Origin: an uncultured Vampirovibrio sp.
GTDB lineage: Bacteria; Cyanobacteriota; Vampirovibrionia; Gastranaerophilales; Gastranaerophilaceae
Reading direction: 5' to 3'
DNA: 64,000 bases
Assembly (NCBI GenBank): GCA_910577635.1
Contig: CAJTNR010000007.1
Span: 26,695 to 90,694 of the forward strand
Shown: positions 26,149 to 35,538 of the stretch, in pieces
How positions within the stretch are numbered: position 1 is the stretch's first letter
Layout: the number at the start of each line of letters is the position of its first letter
The notes under the pieces: generated by a model
The model's database searches: none
Told to the model about the DNA's origin: nothing
Seen by the model: only the letters and a program-made list of their open reading frames with translations
Made by a program: the position numbers and the translations under genes

Positions 26149-26622
26149 CCCTTGATCGACTTCTAAGTTTTCTTTAAGTCTTGCTTCAACCGCCAGTTTA
26201 TCGCATCTTTCGTTAAATTCATTGTCATTGTGCCCTTTAACCCAGATGAACTTAATTGTATGGGGTTCCATTGCAAAAAGTAGTTTTTTCCAAAGATCAA
26301 CATTCTTAACAGGAGCCCTGGAAGCCGTTTTCCAGCTTTTTTCCTTCCAATTAAAAAGCCAGTTTTTATTAATTGCATCAACCACATACTTAGAATCAGA
26401 ATAAAGTTCAATTTGACAAGGGGTTTTAAGCGTATTAAGAGAATCAACTACAGCCAATAGCTCCATTCTGTTGTTTGTAGTTTCAATAAAACCCCTTGAT
26501 AGCTCTTTTTCAATAATTTCACCATTATTTTTTTTAAAAATTAAAATAGCGCCATACCCCCCTTTTCCAGGGTTATTTGCACATGCTCCATCTGTATAAA
26601 TTTTAACGAATGGTTTTGTCAT
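26143..26622 (-). CDS. rnhA: Ribonuclease HI
   Basis: RNase HI cleaves the RNA strand of RNA-DNA hybrids, acting on R-loops and primers. The 159-residue product has all four catalytic acids in context: YTDGACANNPG (D11), NNRMELLAV (E), YSDSKYVV (D) and NERCDKLA (D), plus the basic handle WNWKEKSW/APVKN region. Typical length. A second RNase H, rnhB, is at the right end of the window. Confidence 0.96.
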   Translation of the reverse strand: MTKPFVKIYTDGACANNPGKGGYGAILIFKKNNGEIIEKELSRGFIETTNNRMELLAVVDSLNTLKTPCQIELYSDSKYVVDAINKNWLFNWKEKSWKTASRAPVKNVDLWKKLLFAMEPHTIKFIWVKGHNDNEFNERCDKLAVEARLKENLEVDQGL

Positions 26623-26732
26623 AAATAAATATTACCATAAAACAACATTTCTTAATAACTTATATACATAAATTTATATTTATGATTGAATGGTAAATGC
26701 GATAAAGTAATATTAAGACTGGAGTATTAATA

Positions 26733-27770
26733 ATGATAATAGTAATGGAGCACAATGCCACAATTGATGAGCTGAACAGGGTTATTAAATACATTGAAGA
26801 CAGAGGACTTAAAACCCAGGTTAATAATGGCGAACTATTAAATGTTGTTGCTGTTATTGGAGATAAATCAATTCTTAATGAAGAAAGCATTGCTGCTTTA
26901 GATGGAGTTCGGGAAGTAAAAAAAATTCAAGAACCTTATAAACTTGTTTCAAGAGTTGCACATCCTGAAGATACAATTATAAAATTTGCAAACGGGGTTA
27001 AACTTGGAGGCTTAGAACGACCCGTATTAATGGTTGGTCCTTGTTCTGTTGAAAAGGACTTTGAAGGTTTATTACAAGTAGCTCAGGCAGCAAAAGATAT
27101 GGGCTGTCAATTTTTAAGAGGCGGGGCTTTTAAACCAAGAACCAGCCCGTATGATTTTCAAGGCTTAGAAGAAAAGGGATTGCAGTACCTTGCACGAGCA
27201 AGAGAAAAAACCGGACTTTTAGTTGTAACAGAAGTCATGGACACAATGGATATTTCACTTCTTTGCAAATACGCTGATATATTGCAGGTTGGTGCCCGCA
27301 ATATGCAGAATTTCAAATTATTAAAAGCGCTTGGAAGAATAAAGAAACCAGTTATGATAAAAAGAGGTCCTGCTGCTACAATTAAGGAGTTTTTATTGGC
27401 TGCTGAATATGTTGTTGCTAATGGAAACCCTAATGTAATATTCTGTGAACGAGGCGTTAAGGGCTTTGATACACACTTTACAAGAAATGTTTTAGATATT
27501 GCAGCAGTTCCGATTCTAAGAAAATTTTCACATTTACCTGTAATTGTTGACCCATCACACGGAACAGGAAAAAGATACTTAATTGAACCAATGGGAAAAG
27601 CTGCTCTTGTAGCAGGAGCACACGGGTTAATGTTTGAAGTCCACCATGACCCTGATAATGCTATGTGCGACGGCGCTCAAAGTTTAAATATTAATCAATT
27701 CAAAGAAATTGCCAAATCTTTTAATAAATTGATCGGAAGAATTGATTATGATAATAAAAATAATAAATAG
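26733..27770 (+). CDS. aroF: 3-deoxy-7-phosphoheptulonate (DAHP) synthase, AroF type with N-terminal regulatory domain
   Basis: The first enzyme of the shikimate pathway, condensing erythrose 4-phosphate and phosphoenolpyruvate. The 345-residue product has a ferredoxin-like N-terminal domain (MIIVMEHNATIDELNRVI, about 1-70) typical of the feedback-regulated type I-beta enzymes, then the KDPG-aldolase-like barrel with VGPCSVEKDF, FKPRTSPYDFQG, KRGPAATIKEF, and DPSHGTGKR. GGAG lies nine bases before the first ATG; the family normally starts MIIVM, so that start is preferred to the ATG four codons later. glyQ follows 10 bases downstream. Confidence 0.95.
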   Translation: MIIVMEHNATIDELNRVIKYIEDRGLKTQVNNGELLNVVAVIGDKSILNEESIAALDGVREVKKIQEPYKLVSRVAHPEDTIIKFANGVKLGGLERPVLMVGPCSVEKDFEGLLQVAQAAKDMGCQFLRGGAFKPRTSPYDFQGLEEKGLQYLARAREKTGLLVVTEVMDTMDISLLCKYADILQVGARNMQNFKLLKALGRIKKPVMIKRGPAATIKEFLLAAEYVVANGNPNVIFCERGVKGFDTHFTRNVLDIAAVPILRKFSHLPVIVDPSHGTGKRYLIEPMGKAALVAGAHGLMFEVHHDPDNAMCDGAQSLNINQFKEIAKSFNKLIGRIDYDNKNNK

Positions 27771-27780
27771 GAAAAAATAA

Positions 27781-28656
27781 ATGGCTTTAACTTTTCAAGA
27801 ATTAATACTTAATCTTTCCAAATTTTGGTCTGATAATGGCTGCGTTATTCAACAGCCTTATGATATTGAAAAAGGCGCAAGCACAATGAATCCTGCTACT
27901 TTTTTAAGAGCACTTGGACCAGAGCCTTTTAGCTGTGCTATGGTAGAACCCTGCAGGCGACCAACTGATGCCAGGTACGGTGAAAACCCTAATCGCCTGG
28001 GTCACTACTTCCAATATCAAGTAATTCTAAAACCTTCCTGCGACAATGCTCAAGACCTTTATTTGAATTCACTATCAGCTATGGGAATTGATTTAAACAA
28101 ACACGATGTAAGATTTGTTGAAGACAACTGGGAATCACCAACCCTTGGTGCAGCAGGAGTCGGCTGGGAAGTTTGGCTGGATGGCATGGAAATTACCCAA
28201 TTCACTTACTTTCAGCAAGTCGGAGGATTGGAAGTAAAGCCTGTTGTACTTGAAATTACATATGGATTGGAAAGAATCGCAATGTATTTACAGAATGTTG
28301 ACAGTGTCTTTGATATTAATTGGAATAATGCATTAAAGTATGGTGATATCTATTTGCAAAATGAAATCGAACAATCTAAATATAATTTTGAATATTCAAG
28401 CGCAGATAGTCTTTTTCAACTTTTTGATTTAGCCTATAAAGAAGCAAATAACTGCATGGATAACAACATTGTACTCCCTGCTTATGATTGGGTTTTAAAG
28501 TGTTCACACACCTTTAATTTACTAGATGCCAGAGGGGTTATAAGCAAAGACGAACGTATCAATTATATAAATAGAGTCCGTACACTGGCTTCTCGTGTTG
28601 CGCAGCTATATGTAAAACAAAGAGAAAGTCTTAACTTCCCTTTAATTAAAAAATAG
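27781..28656 (+). CDS. glyQ: Glycyl-tRNA synthetase alpha subunit
   Basis: GlyQ is the catalytic subunit of the bacterial alpha2beta2-type glycyl-tRNA synthetase. The 291-residue product is of full length, with [50 protein letters not shown] and [18 protein letters not shown], all typical of the family. The beta-subunit gene glyS, often adjacent, is absent from the window; cyanobacteria also encode the two apart. It lies 10 bases after aroF and 11 bases before a permease gene, so the four genes may be cotranscribed. Confidence 0.97.
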   Translation: MALTFQELILNLSKFWSDNGCVIQQPYDIEKGASTMNPATFLRALGPEPFSCAMVEPCRRPTDARYGENPNRLGHYFQYQVILKPSCDNAQDLYLNSLSAMGIDLNKHDVRFVEDNWESPTLGAAGVGWEVWLDGMEITQFTYFQQVGGLEVKPVVLEITYGLERIAMYLQNVDSVFDINWNNALKYGDIYLQNEIEQSKYNFEYSSADSLFQLFDLAYKEANNCMDNNIVLPAYDWVLKCSHTFNLLDARGVISKDERINYINRVRTLASRVAQLYVKQRESLNFPLIKK

Positions 28657-28667
28657 AGAGATAAAAA

Positions 28668-30251
28668 ATGAGCAATAACAACGAACTTGAGTCATTCTCA
28701 AATAAAAATGAACTCAATACAATATCTAAGTTTGTAAAAAATTTAACAACAATAAAAAATCCAGATGAAATGATTAAACAAGCCCAAAAAGGCGGGCTTA
28801 AAAAGACACTTGGAGCTTTCGATTTAATAATCCTCGGGGTAGGTGCAATCATTGGAAGCGGAATTTTTACAGTAGTAGGAATAGCAGCAGCAGGGTCTGC
28901 TGAGTCCGCTGGAGCAGGTCCCGGGCTTATTATTTCAATGATTCTTGCTTCTTTAGCCTGTGTTTTTTCAGCTCTTTGTTATAGCGAATTTGCTTCAATG
29001 ATTCCTGTAGCAGGTAGTGCTTATTTATACACCTATGCTACAATGGGTGAATTTATGGCCTGGATTATAGGCTGGGTTCTAATGCTTGAATATATTGTCG
29101 GATATATTGCAGTAGTTAGCGCCTGGAGCGGTTACTTTATGCAGTTTTTAAGGGGTTTTTCAAAATTCCTTCCTGATTTTATTGTAAATCCTCCAATTTA
29201 TCTGATACACGATTATACAACTGTGGTTAGAGAATTAAGCAGTGATGGTATTGATCCAAGCACGGTTATTCCGACGTTTTTAGGGATACCAATTTGTGTT
29301 AATATCCCAGGAATCATAATCACTATAATAATTATTGCTTTTTTAATTAAAGGCATGCAGGAATCAACAAAAATGGCTGGTTTAATGGTTATAATTAAAC
29401 TTGGCGTAGTGGCTATGTTTGTTATTACAGGAGCTTTCTATATAAAGCCTCAAAACTGGACACCTTTTGCCCCTAATGGTTTAGAGGGTATTTTTATGGG
29501 TGCTTTTATAATATTTTTTGCCTATATTGGTTTTGATGCTATTGCAACAGCTGCTGAGGAAACGAAAAATCCGCAAAAAAACCTGCCGATAGGAATTATT
29601 GGCTCTCTTGGCGTCTGTACAGTTGTCTATGTTCTTGTAGCTCTTGTTTTAACAGGGGTTGTACCTATTGATAAAATTGATGTACACGCTCCAATTGCTT
29701 CTGCTATGACTATGGTAGGTCAAAACTGGGTTGCAGGATTAATATCAATAGGTGCTTTAACAGGTTTAACCTCGGTTTTATTGGTTTTAATGCTGGCTGC
29801 AACAAGAATTCTATATGCAATGAGCAGAGATAGATTCTTGCCTTCGGTTCTGCAAACACTGCATCCCAAATTTAAAACTCCTTGTATTCTAACAATATTT
29901 GTAGGAATAATTTGTATTATAGGTTCAATTCTTCTTAATATCTCAACAGCTGCAGAATTATGTAATTTTGGAACTTTTGCTTCTTTTATAATAGTTTGTG
30001 TTGCAGTTCTAATCCTAAGAAAAATTGACCCTGATCGCCCGCGTCCTTTTAAGGTTCCCTTGTCTCCTTTTTTGCCGATTCTGGGGATACTTTGCTGCGG
30101 AGGCTTAATGATTTATTCAATGCAATTTTTAAAGACATCAAGAATACTTTTTCCAATCTGGGTAATACTTGGTATTGCATTCTATTTTCTATATGGCTAT
30201 AAAGAACAAAGAAAAGCCCAAAATGAAACCAAAGAGGTAAATAATGGTTAA
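28668..30251 (+). CDS. APC-family amino-acid permease
   Basis: An inner-membrane amino-acid transporter of the APC superfamily, cationic-amino-acid-transporter-like. The 527-residue product has about 12 membrane helices; after a charged N-terminus (KGGLKKTLGAFDL) comes helix 1 with the unwound substrate-binding motif GAIIGSGIF, then FSALCYSEFASMIPVAGSAYLYTYA and the conserved TAAEETKNPQKNLP loop. PFKVP lies near the end. AGAGAGATAAAAA lies just before the ATG. Substrate unknown. It is followed by a paralogue with an eight-base overlap. Confidence 0.92.
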   Translation: MSNNNELESFSNKNELNTISKFVKNLTTIKNPDEMIKQAQKGGLKKTLGAFDLIILGVGAIIGSGIFTVVGIAAAGSAESAGAGPGLIISMILASLACVFSALCYSEFASMIPVAGSAYLYTYATMGEFMAWIIGWVLMLEYIVGYIAVVSAWSGYFMQFLRGFSKFLPDFIVNPPIYLIHDYTTVVRELSSDGIDPSTVIPTFLGIPICVNIPGIIITIIIIAFLIKGMQESTKMAGLMVIIKLGVVAMFVITGAFYIKPQNWTPFAPNGLEGIFMGAFIIFFAYIGFDAIATAAEETKNPQKNLPIGIIGSLGVCTVVYVLVALVLTGVVPIDKIDVHAPIASAMTMVGQNWVAGLISIGALTGLTSVLLVLMLAATRILYAMSRDRFLPSVLQTLHPKFKTPCILTIFVGIICIIGSILLNISTAAELCNFGTFASFIIVCVAVLILRKIDPDRPRPFKVPLSPFLPILGILCCGGLMIYSMQFLKTSRILFPIWVILGIAFYFLYGYKEQRKAQNETKEVNNG

Positions 30252-31749
30252 AAAATTAATATCTAATTTATTAACCAGAAAAACCGCAAAACAACTTATT
30301 GAAAGGGCAAAATCCGGTTCACTCAAAAAAACACTTGATGTTTGCGACCTTTTTACAATAGGGATAGGTGCTGTTGTAGGAACCGGAATTCTAACAATAA
30401 TCGGAACCGCAATTCAAGGCGGACCAGAAAGCTTAGGAGCAGGGCCCGGGATTATAATATCAATGGTTTTAGCTGCTTTTGCCTGTGTTTTTTCGGCTCT
30501 TTGCTATAGTGAAATTGCCTCAATAATTCCTGTTTCAGGAAGTGTTTATACTTATACTTATGCTACTTTAGGGGAATTTTGCGCTTGGATTGTAGGCTGG
30601 GTTTTAATGCTTAACTATGTAATTGGGAATATTACAGTTTCAAGTTCTTGGTGCGGATATCTAACACAGCTTTTAAAAGGATTTTCAGCTCATCTTCCCT
30701 CTTTTATAGTTAACTTTCCGCTCTGGTTGAGATGTGACATTAGAACAATTTATACAATAAGTGAAAAATATGGATTAGATGTACACACTCAAATGCCTTT
30801 TATATTCGATAGAATCCCTTTTGCAATTAATTTACCTGTAGTTTTTCTAACAATTTTTTCAACATTAATTCTAATTAAAGGCATAAAAGAATCTACAAGA
30901 TTTGCTTCAATTATGGTTTGTTTGAATTTATTAACAATATTTTCTTTTATTGCAGTTGGAGCTTTCTATATTAAACCTCAAAACTGGATTCCATTTGCGC
31001 CTAATGGTCTAGAAGGCATCTTAATGGGTACTTTTATAATATTTTTTGCATATATTGGATTTGATGCAGTTTCAGCAGCTGCCGAGGAAGCAAAAAACCC
31101 GCAAAAAGATTTACCAATCGCAATTCTAGGTACACTTTCTTTTTGCACAGTACTATATGTCTTAGTAGCGCTTGTTTTAACAGGAATTGTACCTATTAAT
31201 CAAATTAATGCGACTGCTCCGATTGCAGCAGCACTTCATATGATAAACAAAGACTTTTTATCCGGTTTTATTTCCACTGCTGCTGTTTGTGCTCTGGCTT
31301 CTGTGTTTTTAATTTGTCAATTAGCTGCCACAAGAATACTTTATGCTATGAGCAGAGACAAGTTTCTTCCAAGGACATTAAGAGCAATTCATAAAAAACA
31401 CAGAACTCCCCATGTAATGACAATAATTGTTGGGTTGGTAATTATTATTTGCAGTTTGTTTATGGATCTTAATATATCGGCTCAATTATGCAACTATGGA
31501 ACTTTTACATCTTTAATTGCGATTTGTATAGCTGTAATTATTCTAAGAAAAACAGAACCCAATTTAAATAGACCTTTTAGGGTCCCTTTTGTACCTTTAT
31601 TTCCAATATTAGGAATTATAACTTGTTCTGCTCTTGTTATTTACTCTTTTAAGCAGTTATCAACCAGTGTTCTTATGTTTTTCTTGTGGATTGTAATAGG
31701 AATTATAATCTACTTTGGGTTTAGTTATAGAAACTTAAGAAAAAAATAA
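30244..31749 (+). CDS. APC-family amino-acid permease (paralogue)
   Basis: The 501-residue product is a close relative of the preceding permease: GAVVGTGILT in helix 1, FSALCYSEIASIIPVSGSVYTYTYA, AAAEEAKNPQKDLP and RPFRVPF. It differs at the helix 1 motif (GTGIL against GSGIF) and lacks the N-terminal extension, so substrate preference may differ. Eight bases of overlap imply translational coupling. It is convergent with the flagellar chaperone cluster, two bases away. Confidence 0.92.
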   Translation: MVKKLISNLLTRKTAKQLIERAKSGSLKKTLDVCDLFTIGIGAVVGTGILTIIGTAIQGGPESLGAGPGIIISMVLAAFACVFSALCYSEIASIIPVSGSVYTYTYATLGEFCAWIVGWVLMLNYVIGNITVSSSWCGYLTQLLKGFSAHLPSFIVNFPLWLRCDIRTIYTISEKYGLDVHTQMPFIFDRIPFAINLPVVFLTIFSTLILIKGIKESTRFASIMVCLNLLTIFSFIAVGAFYIKPQNWIPFAPNGLEGILMGTFIIFFAYIGFDAVSAAAEEAKNPQKDLPIAILGTLSFCTVLYVLVALVLTGIVPINQINATAPIAAALHMINKDFLSGFISTAAVCALASVFLICQLAATRILYAMSRDKFLPRTLRAIHKKHRTPHVMTIIVGLVIIICSLFMDLNISAQLCNYGTFTSLIAICIAVIILRKTEPNLNRPFRVPFVPLFPILGIITCSALVIYSFKQLSTSVLMFFLWIVIGIIIYFGFSYRNLRKK

Positions 31750-31750
31750 A

Positions 31751-32131
31751 TTAATCAATATCTTTAATATCTATTGTAGAAACAGAATCTTTAATTAAAG
31801 GTTCATAGGTTTTTAAAACCTTTTTAACCTTCTTAACCTTAACCAAATCTTTAAGAAGTTTGTTTTTTAATTCCTTAATTAATAGAATATTCTCTTTTTC
31901 AAGTTCAATTAACTCGAGTCTTGTTTTATAAAGCTCCTCATTTTCTTTGATTTGTTCAAGACGAGGTTTTTCAAAGTGGATTATTTGTCTTAGCAAACTT
32001 TCTTTTTGCTGAATTGCAATATCAACACTTTCCCAGTCGTTGGAATTAACTAAATTTTTTATTTGCAAATTTGCCTTTAAAAACTTGTCGTATAGGAGTT
32101 TTAAATGATTGTAATCATTAATTCCAAGCAC
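31751..32131 (-). CDS. FliT/FlgN-like flagellar chaperone (tentative)
   Basis: A 126-residue, all-helical, charged protein with no named domain that I can confirm. Its place as the third gene in the order FlaG-like, FliS, this gene matches the frequent flaG-fliD-fliS-fliT clusters, and its size, helical composition and C-terminal basic segment (KKVKKVLKTYEPL) fit FliT or FlgN chaperones. It starts MLGINDYNHLKLLYDKFLK, two bases after the fliS stop. Assignment is from context. Confidence 0.55.
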   Translation of the reverse strand: MLGINDYNHLKLLYDKFLKANLQIKNLVNSNDWESVDIAIQQKESLLRQIIHFEKPRLEQIKENEELYKTRLELIELEKENILLIKELKNKLLKDLVKVKKVKKVLKTYEPLIKDSVSTIDIKDID

Positions 32132-32133
32132 AG

Positions 32134-32571
32134 TTATTCTTCCTCGTCTTCTTCATCTTCATCATCATAATAATCAATGCTCTGAGCTTGCGTCTGCTCT
32201 TTTTGAGCAAGAACAATTGCTTTTTCCCAGGTGGCTTTTAAACTTTTTAAATACTTCAAAACTTCATCAATCGGCTCTATCTCTCTTTTCATATTAGCCT
32301 GAATCAATCGGCGGATAAAGTATTCATATAAGCTTGTAAGGTTGTCAACAAGCTGGGGCGCAACTTCTCTATCAAGTGAATTAATAAACTCCTGGATAAT
32401 ATTCTGCGCTCCCATTAAGCTATTGTGTGCATTTTCAATCTCATTATTATTAATAGCAGCTTTTGCTTTATTTAAAAACTGGATAGCTCCATCGTAGAGC
32501 ATTATTAGTATTTGTTCTCTTGATGCTGTTTCAATACTTGCTTTTTGATACTGTTTAACATATTGGTTCAT
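32134..32571 (-). CDS. fliS: Flagellin export chaperone FliS
   Basis: FliS binds the C-terminal part of newly made flagellin and keeps it soluble until export. The 145-residue product has the hallmark opening YQKASIETASREQILIMLYDGAIQFLNKA and the later LYEYFIRRLIQAN. It ends in a tail of acidic residues (YYDDEDEEDEEE) not found in most FliS. The flagellin gene whose 3' end is at the right edge of the window is the expected client. Confidence 0.93.
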   Translation of the reverse strand: MNQYVKQYQKASIETASREQILIMLYDGAIQFLNKAKAAINNNEIENAHNSLMGAQNIIQEFINSLDREVAPQLVDNLTSLYEYFIRRLIQANMKREIEPIDEVLKYLKSLKATWEKAIVLAQKEQTQAQSIDYYDDEDEEDEEE

Positions 32572-32574
32572 TTT

Positions 32575-32979
32575 TTAAAATTTCCTATTGACAATCGCAC
32601 CCTTGGGCTCCGGCAAAAAGTTAATAAACCGGGCAAGTTCAGATGCATTGATTTTTTGTATGATATTATTGCTGGATTTTTCAACGATCAAAAGTTCATC
32701 TTCATCCACTAAAATAGAATACTTATCAACTTTAGATAAATCATATTTTACTGTGGATTCCTGAATATTTGTTTCACTATTTTTGTCTTGTTGAGAAAAA
32801 TCCTCATTATAATTTTGGTCATGGTCTTTTTGTTTGTTAGACAGCACCCTTTGACTTTGTGACAATCCATCAACTATTTTTTTTTCACTAAAATTAGTTT
32901 TATTAGAATTGTTCAACTCGCTGGAATTATTATCAGGAGTGATTCTTAGCTGATTTATTGAAATACCTTCTAAGCCCAT
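32575..32979 (-). CDS. FlaG-like flagellar protein
   Basis: The 134-residue product has a low-complexity, Asn/Ser/Gln-rich N-terminal half and a C-terminal domain (YSILVDEDELLIVEKSSNNIIQKINASELARFINFL) matching FlaG: a strand pair with the D...V.D..T..VIRQIP..E pattern. FlaG affects filament length in several genera. It is the first gene of the leftward FlaG-FliS-FliT-like cluster, four bases before fliS. The gene starts ATG at 32979 (MGLEGISINQLRI). Confidence 0.8.
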   Translation of the reverse strand: MGLEGISINQLRITPDNNSSELNNSNKTNFSEKKIVDGLSQSQRVLSNKQKDHDQNYNEDFSQQDKNSETNIQESTVKYDLSKVDKYSILVDEDELLIVEKSSNNIIQKINASELARFINFLPEPKGAIVNRKF

Positions 32980-33095
32980 GATTTTCTCTTTCGTAAACTA
33001 TTATAACTTATTTCACATATCACTTAATAAATTATATAATGTATTTATAAAAAAAACCAGATTATGTATAATAAAATACAAAAGGAATTATAAAA

Positions 33096-33848
33096 ATGCA
33101 AAAAATGTCTGATTTATTTATTCAAAATATCCAAAACATGCCTATTTGGGCAAAACAAGTTATCGCAAAAGAAATAACAAATGATATTGTAAAAAAATTA
33201 TCCGATTTTGCAGAACTTATGCAAATGGATGACTTGTTCCAATATTTAAAACCAAAAATTACCTTTAAAGGTAAACAAGAACTTCAAGATAAAACACTAA
33301 ACCTATCTGAAGCTTATTATTTATTCTTAAAAGATTTGGTGGATGAAAACACGATTTTTGAAACAACAATCAAAAATAACTGGACTCTAGCTGATACTTC
33401 CAAGATGTTTATTCGCCTTGGAGAAGAAGAATTTGTGTCTGTTCCTGATTGGCAAAAAAATAAAAATGTTGCTATGGCAATGTTTTTATCAGGAAAAATT
33501 AAAACAGGCGAGTTTTTAAAGAAAATTGGAAAAATTGACGCTAATCAGCTGGAACAAGCAATTAGATACCAAAAACAATTAAATGAAGAAGGGCGCCATA
33601 TTAAAATGGCAAGCATTCTAATTAAAATGGGTTTTATTACCGACAAAGGGCTTGATAGTCTTTTAATTCTCAAAGACGAAGCAAAAAAACGTCTTTCTTT
33701 AGGAATCGGATTCACTTCAATTAAGTGCGACAATCCTCAAGATAGTCAAAATCAGGTTTTAAGAATGCAAAAAGAACTGCAAAGACTTGAGAATGAAAAT
33801 CTTATTATGAAAAAACGCCTTAAAAAACTTTTAAATATCAATGGCTAG
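33096..33848 (+). CDS. Conserved-looking hypothetical protein with possible GspE/MshE N-terminal-like segment
   Basis: The 250-residue soluble product is helical. Residues about 130-190 (FLSGKIKTGEFLKKIGKIDANQLEQAI ... KMASILIKMGFITDKGLDSLL) resemble the N-terminal domain of type II secretion / type IV pilus ATPases (pattern LG..L...G.I...QL..AL..Q), which in MshE binds cyclic di-GMP. The C-terminus is a short coiled coil (MQKELQRLENENLIMKKRLKKLL). The ribosome-binding site AAAAGGA is 9 bases from the ATG. It overlaps the asparaginase gene by eight bases. Function unknown. Confidence 0.7.
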   Translation: MQKMSDLFIQNIQNMPIWAKQVIAKEITNDIVKKLSDFAELMQMDDLFQYLKPKITFKGKQELQDKTLNLSEAYYLFLKDLVDENTIFETTIKNNWTLADTSKMFIRLGEEEFVSVPDWQKNKNVAMAMFLSGKIKTGEFLKKIGKIDANQLEQAIRYQKQLNEEGRHIKMASILIKMGFITDKGLDSLLILKDEAKKRLSLGIGFTSIKCDNPQDSQNQVLRMQKELQRLENENLIMKKRLKKLLNING

Positions 33849-34782
33849 TATTTTAGAACCTCAAATATTATTATCAACAAAAAGACACGAAATTGTTGAT
33901 TGCAGTTATTGGGGGAGCGTTTTTCTTGCTAATTCCAAAGGAATTTATAAACAAATTGGTTATGATAAAACAAAAATTTGTTTTATGCGCTCTTTGGCAA
34001 AACCGATTCAAACAAGCATTATTGCTGATTGTAATATTATTAATGATTATAAATTAGAAGATAAAGAAATAGCAATTTTTTGTGCTTCTCATTCAGGAAG
34101 CAGACATCATATCAAGATTCTTAAAAATATTATAAAAAAACACAAACTAAAAGTTTCTGATTTGGAGCTCGTTTGTGCAAAACCTTTGGATTTAAGGGGA
34201 TTCAACGGCAGAAAAACAAAGCTTCATAATAATTGTAGCGCTAAACATATTATGATGATGCTTGTCTGCAAATATCTTGGTTTTGATTCAAGAAACTACA
34301 CTAATGAAAATCATCCGCTCCAAAAATTAATTTTAAAAAAACAAAACGAACTATCAAATTACAATAGCACAATACTTACCTATGACGGGTGTTCAACACC
34401 ACTATGGGGTTTACCTTTTGAAAAAATAATCGAGAGTTACTATAGTTTGTTTCATAATAGAAAATATGATATTATTATTAAGTCAATTATAAACAATCCA
34501 TACACTTATGGAGGTCATGATAGATTGGATACAGAAATTATCCAATTAAGCAAAAAAAGACTTTTTTCAAAAGTCGGTGCAGGCGGTTTTATAATTGTGT
34601 ATAACTTTAGTAAAGATGAAATTCTCTTGATTAAACTAACTCAGAATAATAATGCAATACGGAAGCTAATAACCCTGGATATTCTAAATAAACTAGGCTG
34701 GGTTAGAAGTGAGGTTTCTCAATGGGAATACAATCAAAAAAAACAAAAAGTTGCAAAATATTGTTACGAATTTCAAATTTAG
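33841..34782 (+). CDS. L-asparaginase, AnsA-like type II family (PF06089-type)
   Basis: The 313-residue product matches the Rhizobium etli-type (thermolabile) asparaginases: FMRSLAKPIQT near residue 45, CASHSGSRHH, LHNNCSAKH, YDGCSTPLWGLPF and the late KVGAGGFIIV. These hydrolyse asparagine to aspartate and ammonia and are unrelated to the E. coli type. No signal peptide, so it is cytoplasmic. The ATG lies inside the end of the preceding gene. Confidence 0.85.
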   Translation: MASILEPQILLSTKRHEIVDCSYWGSVFLANSKGIYKQIGYDKTKICFMRSLAKPIQTSIIADCNIINDYKLEDKEIAIFCASHSGSRHHIKILKNIIKKHKLKVSDLELVCAKPLDLRGFNGRKTKLHNNCSAKHIMMMLVCKYLGFDSRNYTNENHPLQKLILKKQNELSNYNSTILTYDGCSTPLWGLPFEKIIESYYSLFHNRKYDIIIKSIINNPYTYGGHDRLDTEIIQLSKKRLFSKVGAGGFIIVYNFSKDEILLIKLTQNNNAIRKLITLDILNKLGWVRSEVSQWEYNQKKQKVAKYCYEFQI

Positions 34783-34807
34783 TTAGGTTAAAAAGAAGTA
34801 TTTGAGT

Positions 34808-34813
34808 TAGAAT
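34808..34813 (+). promoter_or_regulatory. TAGAAT -10-like box before the FtsB/DivIC-like gene
   Basis: TAGAAT ends six bases before the ATG at 34820, again without a Shine-Dalgarno sequence. Confidence 0.45.
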
Positions 34814-34819
34814 ATATTT

Positions 34820-35275
34820 ATGTCAGGTGCCAATTATTTAAATTTAAAATCAAGAGTTCAAAAACAACAGAAGAAAAAAATCCGAAAAATCAGATTTTAT
34901 CATTCTTTTCTAACGATAGTACTTTTGCTTTGTGTTTTTCAAATAAGCTACAGTGCGCTTTTGAATCTTGCTAAAATTGTAGTCTATCAAACAAAAATTA
35001 CAAAAGCACAGGATTTAAAAGTCCAGGCTGAAACAAGAAACAAACATTTAAAAAACGAAATTAAAAATTTTAGTTCAATGTATAAAGTTGAATCGATTGC
35101 AAGGAATAACCTTAAAATGGCTGCTAAAAATGAAGTTTTAATTATCATCAACCAGCCAAGCGAAGATTCTTCTAAAGTTTCAAGGCTTCCTGATAATAAA
35201 ATTATCAAATTCTTCGAAAACTTTGCTTCTAAATTCAACTCGGATGTAACTGACAAAGTTCCTTATATTTACTAA
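34820..35275 (+). CDS. FtsB/DivIC-like septum formation initiator
   Basis: The 151-residue product has a basic cytoplasmic N-terminus (KQQKKKIRKIRFYH), one membrane helix (about 31-52, FLTIVLLLCVFQISYSALLNLA), then a coiled coil (ITKAQDLKVQAETRNKHLKNEIKNF) and the DivIC motif VESIARNNLKMAAKNEVL, where the family has E..AR..LGM...GE. It works in the divisome with FtsL and FtsQ at the septum. A terminator follows nine bases after its stop. Confidence 0.8.
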   Translation: MSGANYLNLKSRVQKQQKKKIRKIRFYHSFLTIVLLLCVFQISYSALLNLAKIVVYQTKITKAQDLKVQAETRNKHLKNEIKNFSSMYKVESIARNNLKMAAKNEVLIIINQPSEDSSKVSRLPDNKIIKFFENFASKFNSDVTDKVPYIY

Positions 35276-35283
35276 AACTACTT

Positions 35284-35307
35284 AACAACCTTAAGCGTTG
35301 TTTTTTT
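35284..35307 (+). terminator. Rho-independent terminator after the FtsB/DivIC-like gene
   Basis: AACAAC pairs with GTTGTT over a seven-base loop, followed by seven Ts. Confidence 0.7.
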
Positions 35308-35526
35308 ATCGCAAATATTAAGAATTGCACTCATAGCAAGTTTTCTTCTTTTTAACATCCCTTTAACAATTAAAGCATTGGAGCTGTAGTAATTTTTATT
35401 GCTTGATAGTATTTTAAACATAATTTAACCTGTAGTTTGCTCTTATTTATTTTATCGGTACAATCAATCAATTTCTTTATATTTTATTAAGTAATATTAA
35501 GAAAAAATAAAAGAATATATAGGTTG

Positions 35527-35532
35527 TATAAT
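35527..35532 (+). promoter_or_regulatory. TATAAT -10 box of trmFO, leaderless start
   Basis: A perfect TATAAT is six bases before the ATG at 35539 and no ribosome-binding site is present. The expected start of transcription is at the initiation codon. Confidence 0.6.
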
Positions 35533-35538
35533 AAAGAT

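Noticed and set aside
35278..35421. Possible 47-codon gene on the minus strand (MFKILSSNKNYYSSNALIVKGM...)
   Set aside because: It overlaps the strong plus-strand terminator of the FtsB/DivIC-like gene, has only a weak ribosome-binding site and no recognisable domain. It could be chance; left out pending conservation.
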